A stretch of 64,000 nt of DNA, from NCBI RefSeq assembly GCF_050947335.1, contig NC_134984.1:7979926-8043925 (forward strand), in the 5' to 3' direction. This stretch comes from Megachile rotundata. Taxonomy: Eukaryota; Arthropoda; Insecta; Hymenoptera; Megachilidae. The position numbers and the translations under genes are program-made. The notes under the pieces are model-generated. The model ran no database searches. It was not told where the DNA came from and saw nothing but the letters and a program-made list of their open reading frames with translations. This document shows positions 13,090 to 24,908 of this stretch, one piece after another. Each line of letters starts with the position of its first letter. Within the stretch, counting starts at the first letter, position 1.

Positions 13090-13485
13090 TTTATATCTTC
13101 AAATTTTTTAATTCTTAAATTTCAAATTTGTGTACTGATTCACAAATTACAAATTCTTATAAACCCGACAGATATATTAGATTGAAAATTTTACGAAAAT
13201 ACATACTTTCAAAGTTACGAAAGCTTCATACTTAGAAATGTGGAAGGTTGTGAAAGTGGGAATTTAAAAATTCAGATACAGAAATGCAAAAATATCAAAC
13301 TTTGAAATTTACAAAATTACAAACTTTGAATATTAGAAGTTTAGTAATTCAGAAATACAGAAGTTTTGTTTTCAAATTTGAGAATACAGAAAATCGGTCA
13401 TTTTCAAACTTAAAAATTTAAAAGTTCTGAAATGTAGAAAATAAAAGTTTCAGAGATATAGAAACTTTAAACTTTCTAATCAAGG
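13090..13485. repeat. Degenerate AAATTTGG-type array
   Basis: A strongly decayed 8-10 bp repeat (aaatttac, gaaattta, aaattcag) over almost 400 bp, of the same class as the clearer arrays at 20, 22, 44 and 50 kb. Confidence 0.55.
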
Positions 13486-14516
13486 AACTAACTACTCAAT
13501 TAGTGCCCTTCAGTGCTCACTATGTTGTATCACTATGAATTAACACTATCTACCACGATTTTATGCGAATCTATTTCATATAAAAGGTATCTTGGCACCT
13601 TTTCGTTTGAATGAAAATAATTGTCAAAACTTCATTTATTAGTTAAATGTAGATAAATTTTAGATCTAGTATGAGCTGGAAGAAAATGACATCGCAGAAA
13701 TAATTTAACAACTATTGTATGAAAAGTCAAAAAATTAATTGTAAAGAAATGATTCACCTTAAAGAATAATTTAGAAAATGTCTTTTGACACATCTTGGTA
13801 GAAATAGTTTTAAAGTTCTTTGAAACATGCTATCTCGATTACTAAGTTAACTACAAATATTGAATGTATTATGTCAATCATCACATATTCGTGTTGAACA
13901 TCGAAACAATTAGAGGACATTTCACAAACCGCATACCATCGATTCTCTTTCTCGAGATGCTTTAACATATCTGTTCAAACGTAAATTTATTCGTCATTTT
14001 AATGAGAACCGATTTAACGTCAATGATATTATGGTAATTTCCTCGATAATCGATTTCGTGTTGCTCCACGACCCTGTCTGTGACCGCGATTTCACTTTTC
14101 CGTTCTTACACCAGTGCAACCGCCACCGGGGCAATAACGTTTTATCGCGTTACAGCGAAGCGATCATTGCAACCATGAAGAATCACTGGCGATTCATGCA
14201 TTAATAAACTATCGCGAAGAAAATGCAACGAATACTTAAGTCTATAGATAAGACAGTATCGCAGAAATTAACAACGAGTGATTACGTGTTCGAGCAAATG
14301 GTTAAAGTTAATCGGGGAAAAACGGAAACGTAACTTCCTCAGTATTTGCTAACTGTGCATATATTTTATTTTAACGGGACAGCATTCAGTGCAAGAAACT
14401 ATGTGAGTTCAGTTTATCGCAAATATTTACTTAAATAGTTAGTAACTAATGGATCTATCAGGTGTCTTACGCAAATTCGAATGTGTATTCAGAATTTACA
14501 ATACCAATATATAATA

Positions 14517-14973
14517 TTAATAATTTCATTAATAAATTGATAGATATGAAAATAATCAAATAACTTCAACAAAATGTCAATATCATGATCTTCTTTCAAA
14601 ATTAAAATGATGAAGAGAACATAAATGGTAATTTTTTATTCGTATAAAACATGTTGTTAAAAAAATAATTCCAGTTATTACACGCAATCCATGAAATCCA
14701 GTTATTATAAAAAAAATTGATCTAAAAATTCTATTATTAATACAAAATTGAGTTTCATAATATTCTAAGTATTAAATTCCAGAGAATAATAATCCTAGTA
14801 AAATTGTTACAAATAATATAATATTAGTTATTATACATTTTTTATTTAATAAACAATTATGTCTTCATGTTAAAGTTATACCTGATGTAATTAAGATTAA
14901 TGAATTTAATAAAGGAATGTTATAAGGATTAAAAGTAATAATATTTTTTGGAGATTAATTTACTCCAATATCG
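14517..14973 (-). pseudogene. NUMT: mitochondrial cox3 fragment (3' about 58% of the gene)
   Basis: Reading the minus strand with the invertebrate mitochondrial code (ATA=Met, TGA=Trp, AGA=Ser) gives cytochrome c oxidase subunit III from the NW-P-K region to the natural C-terminus. Blocks include ITFNPYNIPLLNSLIL, SGMTLTWSHN, GFHGLHVMTGIIF, NYHLCSLHHFNFESSSWYWH and FVEVIW. With the nuclear code the same frame is broken by many TGA codons. Decay relative to the family shows in three TAA codons: at the expected Trp near the start, at the Gln of SGIQY, and at one Trp of the terminal YWW. It is therefore an old nuclear insertion, not mitochondrial DNA or a working gene. A repeat abuts its upstream side at 14985. 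Confidence 0.95.
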
Positions 14974-14984
14974 AGGTAGGTAGA

Positions 14985-15250
14985 ACAAGTCGTAGGTCTT
15001 AAAGTCGTTCCAGACGATTAAACGTGTCTGAAACTATCAAAAACGATACCAAGCACGATTATTGTTGATTTTACGATGACTGACGTCAACAACGACCAAA
15101 TATTGTCATCAACGATGAGTTATAGAGCTTTTAACGCACTTTCAGCGGATTCTGTGTGTCAAAAATTATCGAAGTGAAACCAAAACACGGTTTTTTTTAT
15201 ACATTCATTGAAGTCGATGACAACAGGTTCCAAATCTCCAAAAACTATGC
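14985..15250 (+). repeat. Dispersed repeat H, copy 1
   Basis: Shares long stretches with the inverse of 18590-18850, for example ACGTGTCTGAAACT, AACGATACCA, ATTGTTGATTT, CAACGATGAGTTATAGAGCT and GAAGTCGATGAC. The two copies are in inverted orientation 3.3 kb apart. Whether this was once coding cannot be judged. Confidence 0.75.
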
Positions 15251-15254
15251 AGTA

Positions 15255-15410
15255 AATTTAGGATACCTCGCAAGTCTACCCTCAAAATTTCTAGTCAAAA
15301 GACCCAAAATTGCTGTCTATAGCATGGCATACACAAAATGAACAACTGTAGATCGAGTCATCCCAGAAGCCTCACTATGCTCGGTAATTAGTGGATTGAT
15401 GAAATTATGA
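15255..15410 (+). repeat. Dispersed repeat J, copy 1
   Basis: Direct repeat of 16850-17000: both contain TAGTCAAAAGACC or its variant, an AAATTG segment, a GAGTCAT or GAGTCGT block and CGGTAATTA / CGGCAATTA. The copies lie on either side of the mariner element but begin well outside its ends. Confidence 0.55.
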
Positions 15411-15727
15411 ATCATGAAACTACTCCTGACAGCATTAAATATTTCGAATAGGAGTTAAATTATTTCGAGAGACATAATTCGATATTAATTACTTTCTTGT
15501 AAGTGAAGGCATGAAAAACATATCAGTATCAACTTATTTTTGTTTAATAGAACATATTTTTAAATACATCGGTTACTGTATCTCATAATACTGTTTAAAA
15601 AATCGTTAACCTATTTGTTTTTCAAAACTATTAAAACTATTAAATTTTAAAACTATTATAGGAGATATAAATTTAATGCTTCTAGATACTCTAATCTAGC
15701 TAATATCCATAAAATTAAACTCTTTAT

Positions 15728-15875
15728 ATATTTTGTGCTGTCGTGACACACACAGCAGTTCAAATATTACAAACGAGACTCGAATTTTCACTATAATTTG
15801 ATCTTTGGCGTAATTATGTCATCTGTATAATCACAGATCGCTAAATACAAAATGTGCCTGTCATTTTAACCTCCA
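15728..15875 (+). mobile_element. Truncated relative of a TTAA-type MITE
   Basis: Contains GTCGTGACACAC, GAGACTCGAATTTTCACT and AAATGTGCCTGTCATTTTAA in the same order as the MITE at 60059-60306. Ends are missing or decayed. Confidence 0.5.
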
Positions 15876-15937
15876 CTGTAATTGTATGTTATACCTGTAA
15901 TAATAGGCCTCTGTCGACAGGTTGTCTTCAAAATCTA

Positions 15938-16834
15938 CGAGGTGTGACACAAAAGTAACGAGACTAAGTCTGTAGCTTGAGAAAACAATGGAATTGGCAG
16001 CAATTGTTTTTGTGGCATCATCCCACATACCTCCTCTATCCATGTTGCCAATTTCGATTGAATCGGTCATACTATTTGGAAGTATTGCGTTATTTAGTGA
16101 ACACGTGCAACTGCATTCTGCCGGAAAAATGTCTAACGTAAAAACCGAACAGCGAATAAACATCAAGTTTCTTGTAAAATTTGTTGAACTCTTTTGTAAC
16201 ATGTGATGAGACATGGATTTTTACCTATGACCCAGAAAGTAAGCGCCAGTCAATGGAGTGGAAGTCTCCAGGATCCCCAAAACCCAAAAAAGCACGCATG
16301 TCAAAATCAAAATTCGACATTAATGGAATTGTAATGATTGAGTGGTTTCCTAGTGATCAGACTGTTAACCAACACTATTGCATTGAAGTACTAAAAAGAT
16401 TTAATGAAAAAATTAGGAAAAAAAGGCCACAGTTGTGAAGCGATGGATGGCTGTTGCACCAGGACAATGCATCCGCTCACATGGCACTGTCTGCCAAGCA
16501 GTTTCTGATCAGTAAAAATATTACTGTGATGGGGCATCCTCCTTATTCACCTGATTTGGCTCCATGCGACTTTTTTTTTATTTCCTAAAGTTAAATTTTG
16601 CTTAATGGGAACCCATTTCACCTCAGTTAGAAAGGTTCAGGCAGAAACGGAGAATCTCCTGAAGGGACTTCCAAAAACCTTGTTCCACAACTGTTACCAG
16701 CAATGGCAGCACCGAATGCAAAAGTGTGTGAATGCTGAAGGAGACTACTTTGAAGGTGATAATGTCACGGAGAACTGATTCTGCAGGTACAATGATTTAT
16801 TGGACTAGTCTCGTTACTTTTGTGTCACACCTCG
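15938..16834 (+). mobile_element. Mariner element, internally deleted, with perfect 29-bp TIRs
   Basis: An 897-bp element bounded by TA (15936-15937 and 16835-16836). The terminal inverted repeats at 15938-15966 and 16806-16834 are identical over 29 bp and begin CGAGGTGTGACACAAAAGTA. Autonomous mariners are about 1.3 kb, so about 0.4 kb is missing, consistent with the transposase lacking most of its N-terminal half. The perfect ends suggest either recent insertion or mobilisation in trans. The transposase is dead. Confidence 0.93.
16129..16778 (+). pseudogene. Mariner (DD34D) transposase pseudogene
   Basis: It starts with MSNVKTEQRINIKFLVKF, the N-terminus typical of insect mariner transposases. 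The helix-turn-helix region is then missing and the frame jumps directly to the catalytic core VTCDETWIFTYDPE, with the first Asp at 16205-16207. The second Asp (HQDNASAH, 16463-16465) and third Asp (SPDLAPCD, 16568-16570) are 34 residues apart, as in DD34D. Lesions are: the internal junction at about 16190-16200; a short deletion between SKSK and FDINGIV; TGA at 16436-16438 where the family has Trp; and one extra T in the T9 run at 16571-16579 that shifts the frame. The end EGDYFEGDN and TGA (16776-16778) are preserved. Confidence 0.92.
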
Positions 16835-16849
16835 TATGCATCACGTGTA

Positions 16850-17000
16850 GGGTGTTTTACAAGTCCACACTTGAAATTTCAAGTCAAAAGACCAAAAATT
16901 GTATGAGCATGGTATGTATAGACAAACAGACAAACGAACAAATGCAAATCGAGTCGTACCAGTAACCTTACTACGTTCGGCAATTATACTTAAAGTGAGC
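16850..17000 (+). repeat. Dispersed repeat J, copy 2
   Basis: Partner of 15255-15410, in the same orientation. It includes a short (ACAA/ACGA)n stretch at about 16920-16940. Confidence 0.5.
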
Positions 17001-17634
17001 CGCTTATAATGAAAGTAGGGCAAGTGTATTTTGAATAACATTTCATTCGTTACATTCTTCAGTCAAACGAAACGGAAGAACACAAAAAATAGAAAAAATT
17101 AAATTATCTAACTTTATATTAAATTATCTGAATTATCTAATAAGTTATCTAACTTTTATTGTAAACAGCTCAAATTTGATAATAAAAGCAGTAGTTAAAT
17201 AGATTAATTTCCAAAATTTATGTACTACAAATCTGAACTTGAAGGTAAACCTGATATTCCTAAAATTCAAAATTTTTTGTTGTTATTTATAAAAGCTCTG
17301 ATATTGATTTCATTATGAAAAGAAATTGCTTTCAAGTTTTTTTACTGAAATCTATTGTACATTTTATACATTGAAATTCATGTTTCAAGCTCTTTTTTGC
17401 CAGATGACTGAAAGTAAGTGAAAAATCATGCGTCACGTTAAGGGTAACACCCCATGTATGTGCATGTCTTTTGTTTTATTGAGTTCACTTTTTATTCCTG
17501 GAGTTTGTAATACATTGTTACGTGTTCGTTATACAATGTATTGCGTTCTAATATTCTTTTACATACTGTGTTTCTTACAATTATTCTACGATTATGTTAA
17601 TCTATAACTTGTGTTCGAAAACTCCTGCTAATAT

Positions 17635-17853
17635 TAGGGGGACCGAAAAGTAATAAAAATTTTGTTTGCTGGCGAAAAACATTTATTTATTAAAGAAATC
17701 TTAAATGCTAATCAACATTTCCATTATTTTCTAACGCTTTTTGCCAGCGTAAAGCAATTGTTCGATTCCCTTCTTAAAAAAAGGCCCTTGATTTTTCATA
17801 GAAAAACTTTGAAGTCATCAAAGAAGTTTTGAATACTTTTCGGTACCCTTAAT
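17635..17853 (-). mobile_element. Short mariner-type remnant (MITE-like)
   Basis: About 215 bp with imperfect inverted ends: GGGGGACCGAAAAGTAAT at the left and the inverse of GGGTACCGAAAAGTAT at the right, each next to TA/TTA. On the minus strand the interior gives short peptides such as GIEQLL and a KIMEMLIS-like tail. These resemble the end of a mariner transposase, but with stops and frame changes. It is a deletion derivative, from a different subfamily than the element at 15938. Confidence 0.7.
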
Positions 17854-18589
17854 ATTTAGTAAAGAAGAGTGAATATGAAAAATGTGGGAAAGAAGTAAAA
17901 TTGACTGAGGGAAGAATTAAATGTCACAGTATTTAGAATTAGTATAATGTATCCCTAGTCGGATATTGATGTAGAGATAAATAAAATGATAATTTCAATA
18001 TTTCAAATGTGAGTGGAAGAATAACAACGACAACATATATTTTGAATAATAATACATAAAAACAGAATGAAACTTCATTTATGTAAATATTGAGAATTAA
18101 TAATTTTGAATTGATATCGTTTATATTATGAATAATTCTGTAGATTATAAATAAGAATAATTTTAGAACTGATCTCAATTTCACATATAACTAATACACA
18201 TTTTACACATTTTAAACATTTTGCAAAGGGAAATCTTATTCAGAATCACGCCAGCTACCCCCATTTCAGGGACCTACACAAATTGTGAGACACCTTGTAT
18301 AATTAATTAATATCTACTACATATAATTAACATTTAGATGAGTTAATAGTATAATAAATGAATTATAAATTATATTGACAATTGAACTAGATTTTATTAA
18401 TTTTAAGAAATTATTTATTTTCATTAATTTGACTTTGAGTCAAAATAAAAATATTTTTACTACTTATTTTAATTACTTATTTTTACTACTTATGTTGTTT
18501 TTATTGTCCTTTGTCATAACTTCTATATTATTTTGGTACACGATTTCGTTAAGATAGGTCATCTTAAAGCTTAGGATTCTGGTGGAGAT

Positions 18590-18850
18590 CGAACGACCGG
18601 AACCTGTCGTCATCGACTTCGATCGCCGTCGAATCGATAAAAAAGAACCGTGTGTTGATATCATCTTCGATAAATTTTGATATATAGAATCCACTGGAAA
18701 CACGTTAAAAGCTCTATAACTCATCGTTGACGACAATACTTGGTAGTCATTGACGTCAGTCGTGAAATCAACAATAGTCGTGATTGGTATCGTTTTCGAC
18801 AGTTTCAGACACGTATAATTTGTTAGAACGACTTTAAAATTTCTACATCT
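18590..18850 (-). repeat. Dispersed repeat H, copy 2 (inverted)
   Basis: Inverse of 14985-15250. On the minus strand this copy stays open for over 100 codons with GC above its surroundings, so it may derive from coding sequence of a transposable element. No domain is recognisable. Confidence 0.75.
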
Positions 18851-18904
18851 CATTCTTGTTTTACCTATACATATTTATACATGTTTCTAAATTTTGTATA
18901 CACA

Positions 18905-19228
18905 TTAACCAATTAAGTGTGTTTGACGACTATATCCGCCATGGAGATGTGGCAGAATTTTGTGTCATGATGACTATATCCGTCATGCGTAAAATTTTGT
19001 TACAATTTGATATTTAAATTGTAATTTTGGCGAAAACTAAATTATATTCGTAAATTGTAATATGTTTAAAATGTTTAAAGGTCAACACGAAATGAAATAA
19101 ACAAATAAAAAGTATAAATGATTTGAGATGGATTCATAAATTCTTGAGAGCTAATTCGTCATCACTTGATTGTCGCGACACACACTGGAGCACGCTTTGC
19201 AAAAAGATCACCACAGGTAACTGGTTAA
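18905..19228 (+). mobile_element. TTAA-flanked MITE, family C, copy 1
   Basis: 324 bp between TTAA at 18905-18908 and 19225-19228. Ends are TTAACCAATTAAGTGTGTTT and, inverted, TTAACCAGTTACCTG. The interior holds a doubled GACTATATCCGYCATG motif. An inverted copy lies at 21001-21324. It is non-coding and piggyBac-like by its TTAA ends. Confidence 0.85.
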
Positions 19229-19628
19229 AATTTACGTAAGGTACCTGATCTATAGACCCACTAGTAATTTTCAAACGAGGCACCCTGTATACAATCATAT
19301 ATTTCTGTTAACTGAACATACCTTTATTATCAGTAGCGAAACAAATAAATTAATGAAGACTATAAAATACAAATGAACCAATCGTTTCATATTATAAAAT
19401 CAGTTATCACATTTGTACTGTGAGTTCTATAAAGTTCAAACTATAATGAAATCTATGTAACGTGTGCCTAAACTTATATGCTACAAAACGAAATTGATTT
19501 ATTAACTATTATTGGATCACGCAATTATCTCTTGTTCTGGTTTCTGGCAGCAGCTTAATAATTTCACCTTGTCCGCCGAGGGAACTACACCAAGTTATGT
19601 AAGAATAAACGAGGCGTGTTCAAAAACC

Positions 19629-19850
19629 GGTAAAACGAGACCATGACATCGCTTTCAGGATCCTTGTCGACAGGTAATTACAAAAGAACAAGTTGCAAGG
19701 TGGAACGTTTGCAAGAAGATACCTTTTCGAGTTCCACATCGCATCGGAATTGCTTAAAAATCGGTGTGTATCAATTGGATGATATCCTTCATAAGCTGGC
19801 TTGTGAAAGTTTCGAACTTGGTGTGGCAATCGAAACATCCAAGTACTTAT
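19629..19850. other. GC-richer segment, identity unknown
   Basis: It stands out from the AT-rich flanks (CATGACATCGCTTTCAGGAT; CCTTCATAAGCTGGCTTGTG) and is open in two overlapping frames on opposite strands. No domain is recognisable. It could be a piece of an old transposon. Confidence 0.3.
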
Positions 19851-19951
19851 TCCTGTCATCTGTTATTATAGTGGTAGGTATGGAATAAGACTTGTTCAGT
19901 ACTTATTGAACTGGATTATATTTGGATTTTGTAAAGTGAACGCAAAATTTG

Positions 19952-20225
19952 TTAATCATATAGTGAAAAATGTAGGACAGGAGAATTCTGTGGAATAATA
20001 GATATTGTATTATTTTTGGAAATTTGATAATTTGGAGATTAGGATTTTGAGAATTTGAAGACCTGGAGGTTGAAGAAATTGAAATTTTGTTAGTCATATA
20101 GAGAAAAATGTAGGACAGGAGAATTCTGTGGAATAATAGATATAGTATTATTTTTGGAAATTTGATAATTTGGAGATTAGGATTTTGAGAATTTGACGAC
20201 TTGGAAGTTGAAGAAATTGAAAATT
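19952..20225 (+). repeat. Tandem duplication of a 137-bp unit
   Basis: Two consecutive, nearly identical copies, each with AAAATGTAGGACAGGAGAAT, TCTGTGGAATAATAGATAT and then TTTGATAATTTGGAGATTAG. They form the left part of the AATTTGG array and show that these arrays also grow by larger segment duplication. Confidence 0.9.
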
Positions 20226-20695
20226 TGAGAATTTAGAGATTTGGAATTTGGGGAAATTGAAATTTTAAAAGCTTGGAAATTAGCATAGTGAGAATTTGGG
20301 AATTTGAAGATTGGAAAATTAGAGAAACTCAATACTTGTAAACCGAGAGATTGAGATTTTTGAAGTTTGAGAGTTTTAAGAATTGAAAGTGGGGGAACTG
20401 GAAAGTTGAGAACTTAGAGACTGTGATTTTGAAAATTTGCAAACTTAGGAATTGGGATATTGAAAATTTGGGATTTTTAAGACTTGGAAGTTGGAGAAAT
20501 TGAAAATTTCAAAATTAGTATATTAAGAATTCGAATATTTGGGAATTTGAAGATTTGGAAGTTGGAGAAATTAAAAATTTGAAAGCTTGGAGATTAGCAT
20601 ATTCAGTATTAGAGAATTTGAAGGTATGGAAGTTGGGGAATAAGGATATTTTTAAACTTGGAGATTTGTATTTTTAAAATTTGAGAATTCTAATA
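19975..20695 (+). repeat. AATTTGGAAATTGG-type array
   Basis: About 0.7 kb of 8-12 bp degenerate units (gaatttgg, gaagttgg, gaaattga, gagatt), G-rich on the plus strand. No unique sequence of note within it. Confidence 0.8.
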
Positions 20696-21000
20696 TTAAA
20701 AATTATCAAAAGAAAATGGTTTCTTTTCTTTTTTGCTTTCTCTTTCGAACGATAGATTTGGCATAGGCAAAGCAAAGAACACAAAAATTCAACTACCTGC
20801 TAACAAAGCTACTAGCGCCAATTACTGGCATAATGTGAATGCCCCCTTAGGTAAGTTAGGGCATACTAAAAAAAGAAAGCTTATCATTGAACAAGATATA
20901 CTTTTCCCTATTTTATAAAAGAATATAATATCGAGTATTTTTCTTCCGTTTCATAGTGTTTGGAGTTTTAAATTACTGATGAAATATCCTCATAGTATTA

Positions 21001-21324
21001 TTAGCCAGTTAACTATGGCGATCTTTTTGCAAAGCGCGCACCAGTGTGTGTCGCAATAATCAAGCGATGACGAGTAAGCTCTTAAGAATTTATGAATCCA
21101 TCGCAAATCATTTACACTTTTTATTTGTTTATTTCATTTCGTGTTGACCTCTAAACATTTTAAACATACTACAATTTACGAACATAATTTAGTTTTCGCC
21201 AAAATTACAATTTAAATATCAAATTGTAACAAAATTTTACGCATGACGGATATAGTCGTCATGACACAAAATTCTGCCACATCTCCATGACGGATATAGT
21301 CGTCAAACACACTTAACTGGTTAA
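21001..21324 (-). mobile_element. TTAA-flanked MITE, family C, copy 2 (inverted)
   Basis: Inverse of the copy at 18905-19228, ending in TTAA at 21321-21324. The left TTAA is mutated to TTAG at 21001-21004. Both GACGGATATAGTCGTC motifs are kept. With copy 1 it encloses about 1.8 kb that includes the 20-kb simple array. Confidence 0.85.
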
Positions 21325-21889
21325 ATCACTGTCGTGTTTATTTTCGATAATATATCCTCGTAGTATTATTAATATTCTTTTGTACTTCCTAGCTAATTAT
21401 AATGCATTAACGAAATATTATTCGTGCGTTACTTGGCAAATGTACATGCATTATTCAGAATCAAATTAGACAAACTTTCAATTCGTTCACAGCAGGTTTT
21501 TTCACATTTCTGTATTTCAATTTCTACATTCCTTCATCCGCCGTAATATTTCCTTCTCGTTTGCTGATCCAGTCGGGAATTATTTTTATCGCAATTCTCT
21601 CTTTTAATGAATACACAATTGTTTCCGTACGATTTAATTGTGCAATGATTTTATACGTTATAAAGCACCTGCTCCTCTTTAACGTTCCTCCTACTTTTTA
21701 ATTTTCTGCATTTAATACTGGCAAAGGATTTTTGTCTGTTTCCTTTTATGTATAGCTTTTGTGGTTTAATGAAATTTCACATGACATGTATAATTCGGTA
21801 GAATAATTTTTGAAATATTGTATTTTCTGTGAATGTTTGCTTTCTGGTTAGTATTATTTTGTTTTTCTGTATAAAATTGTTCTTTTGCT

Positions 21890-22625
21890 TTTAAGTTTTG
21901 AAATTTTCTAATTCAAAAAGTTTTGAATTTTCAAATGTTTATGTGACAAAATCATTAAAATTCTAAATTCCAAAGTTTTTATATTTTTAAATTTTCAGAT
22001 CTCCAAATTTCAAATAAGTCAAATTTTCAAGTGTCCAGGTTATAAAATTTTCAAATTTCCAAATTTATAGATTATCAAATTTTCAAATTTCTAAATTTCC
22101 AAATTTCCAAATTTCCAAATTCCCAAATTTCCAAATTCCCAAACTTCGAAGTATTCAACTTTCCAATTTTCCAAACGTCTAAATTTTCAAATTACCAAAT
22201 TTCCAAATTCCCAAATTTCAAAACTTCCAAATCCACAAATTTCCAAATTCCCAAACTTCGAAGTATTCAACTTTCCAATTTTCCAAATGTCTAAATTTTC
22301 AAATTACCAAATTTCCAAATTCCCACGCTTCAAAATATTCAACTTTCCAATTTTCCAAACGTCTAAATTTTCAAATTACCAAATTTCCAAATTCCCAAAT
22401 TTCAAAACTTCCAAATCCACAAATTTCCAAATTACTAAATTCCCGAATGTCCGTTTTCTTGAACTTTGTATTTCAATATCGACAAATTTCTGAATTTCGC
22501 AGATTCTAAGTTCTCACATCCTGCAAATTTTCAAATTTTTCTATTCACAAATTACCAAGTTTCCATATTTACAATCTTCCAAATCTCCATATTCGCAAAC
22601 TTCCAAATTTACAAATTCTTGAAAT
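21890..22625 (-). repeat. CCAAATTT array (reverse orientation) with higher-order units
   Basis: About 0.73 kb of CCAAATTT-type units, so the G-rich strand is the minus strand, opposite to most other arrays here. A larger unit beginning near CTTCGAAGTATTCAACTTTC recurs at about 22140, 22256 and, diverged, 22327. Spacings are roughly 116 and 69 bp. Apparent open frames inside are periodic artefacts. Confidence 0.88.
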
Positions 22626-22949
22626 CCGCTCTCGAGAAAAGTCGTTCCATCGATCTTCATTGGTATATATATCTTCAGTCTCTTTTCGTAACAAAATCGC
22701 AATTACCTTTTACAGCAATTCTATCTGTTGCAGCAATTTATAGTAGTAAAATTCACGACTAAGAAAATTCTTATTTTTAATGAGTACATGTGTAACGTCC
22801 CTGGGGAAACCTTTTTGCTTTCTACCGGCATCATCGCGACAATCTTCTATCCATCGATTAGAATAGTCAATTATCGACCGTAGTTGCCAATTATCGACAG
22901 TACATTAGGTATCTATTACCATATCTATCAAATTCGACAGTCGGTAATC

Positions 22950-22970
22950 AATATATATATATATATATTT
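22950..22970. repeat. (AT)n microsatellite
   Basis: A run of about ten AT dinucleotides. Confidence 0.9.
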
Positions 22971-24264
22971 TCATTTATATTAATTAACTTATGATTTTGA
23001 TCTAGAGTAGGTAATATCTTCCATAAAAGTAATTGAATATTGAGTTAGAATAATTAAAACAAGATAATATATTATTTTATTTTATTTTTCTAATAAATAG
23101 TTTTGTATACGAAATTTCCGTTACGCTATGATGTGCCTACGTGCCGCGATACTCGCCCGAAATCCTTGAGATAAGCGCTAATCCTAGAAAAGGATAACGA
23201 TACTATTTCTATTTACGGCATTATTGACCATTAAATTAATTAATTAGCTAAATCAATTTATATACGTAAAATCAACCAGTAATAAACTATTCTTGGCCGG
23301 AACCACAATTATTTTCTTCAACTAAAAAGCTGTAAATCGGAATAGATTCAGCCCTCGTAGAATTCGTGCGCAGTTAATTAGAAAAGGACAGAAAATGTAT
23401 TTTTCGCCAAAACACCGTTGTACTACTATTTTAATATCAAATTGTTAGCCAGAAATTAAAGAGCGACATTTAAATTATAACTAAACCGTTCGATTTTATA
23501 ATTACTGTATAATAATGAAGTTATATGAAAATTTAGATATTCTGACGTCACAGAAATTCCAGGACTAGCTGAACTTAGGTTCCAGGGACGTTACACATGT
23601 TCGATAGTTACTATTTATCATAATCGAACAGATACTATTTATCCTGTCACTTTTAAACATTTTTTAAAAATAATTCTAAAGTATCAAACTGTATCCAGCT
23701 ACATTGCTCTCTCCCCCTCGTTTTCCTCTCATTTGTTTCTGTCCCTCGTTTTAAGTACAAGGTTTTCTTTCTCTTCGGCAATTTCAGTTTCTTCCTTTTC
23801 TTTCTACTCTCTCATCAATCATGGTATCGATTCGGCAACTTTTAATCCTGAAGACCCTTTCTTCCACTCTGGCTAACAGCGGGTACGTAACGTGAATCTG
23901 CATAACGATTCATCGACTCGTGCAATCGGTGATTACCGAAAATTACTGTCCTTTTCACCGAATCCCTCTGGCTCGTCTCTCGTAATTCATTACGCGAACA
24001 AACCCCATGATTATTCTTTTCCTTTTTCCCCCCAGTTTGCTTCGAGATCGACGGCTACGCAACTGTTAATGGGCTCCTTTCGACGGTGAAAGTGTTTCTT
24101 GCTCGAATTACACTTCGTTATGTAGCCGACCTTGCCGCTGAAGAACCATCCTCTGTGAATGCAGCACTTCGAATATTACATCTTACAAACATTACGTAAT
24201 TTTGCCAGGATGTGGATAATCAATGGTGTTCTATATTTATTTGTGTGATGATTCGATATTATGG

Positions 24265-24475
24265 ACCTATTAACTCCACGCTAAAATTACATTGGATTAA
24301 TATAAGTACATACGTATTTTTTATATAATAGGAAGCGCATATTGGTCATTTATCTGTATTTATTCACTGTAGGAACCATACGCTGGAATTATATTAAATA
24401 AATGTAGGTACATACTTATTTTTGCATAATAGAGAACATTCATTGGTTATTTAATTGCATTTATTTACTAAAGTC
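24265..24475 (+). repeat. Imperfect tandem duplication (about 107-bp unit)
   Basis: Two consecutive copies share the order CACGCT-AAATTA/CGCTGGAATTA, GTACATAC-TATTTTT, AATAGRRAGC/AATAGAGAAC, ATTGGTYATTTA and TTTATT. A weaker third GTACAT-CTATTTTTG segment follows near 24600. The region 24480-24680 is rich in TATGTA/ACATATG alternation. Confidence 0.65.
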
Positions 24476-24908
24476 TCTAAGTAAGTAGTAAATACATATA
24501 TGTATCTATACGTATATGTATAAAGTATATGTGCTTGTAAAAATGTGAGGTACATACATGTATAGTTGTACGTAACAGAGAACCTACATGCACAGTAACT
24601 AGGTACATCTATCTATTTTTGCGAGCACATATGTATATTTGTGTATGTGCACATATGTACACATATCTATTTACTGTATACTTAAAAAATCAAATAAATG
24701 ATGTTTGTCATTTACAACACACATAAAGGAGAATCTACGAATGTGAGACTGAGTAAAAATATAAGATACCAAGGTTTTGATTTATTTTAAATTTGGAATT
24801 TTCGAAAAATCTAATTTATGAATTGGAAATCCACAAAATTGCAAACTATAAAATCGATATCTGAGAAAGGTTAAATTCACAAATATATATATTGGTTTTG
24901 CACATTGA

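Noticed and set aside
14517..14973. Working cox3 gene or organelle contig
   Set aside because: Three TAA codons interrupt the mitochondrial frame, and nuclear repeats and an icarapin intron flank it.
18375..18557. Hydrophobic plus-strand frame resembling a membrane protein
   Set aside because: The T/A-rich DNA yields Phe/Leu/Ile codons by composition; no start context or homology.
22287..22762. Overlapping open frames with repeated NFQISKFP residues
   Set aside because: Produced by the CCAAATTT array, whose periodicity avoids stops by chance. Not a repeat protein.
24480..24680. Possible CRISPR-like or structured RNA array of TATGTA motifs
   Set aside because: Only alternating purine-pyrimidine low complexity, with no regular repeat-spacer pattern.
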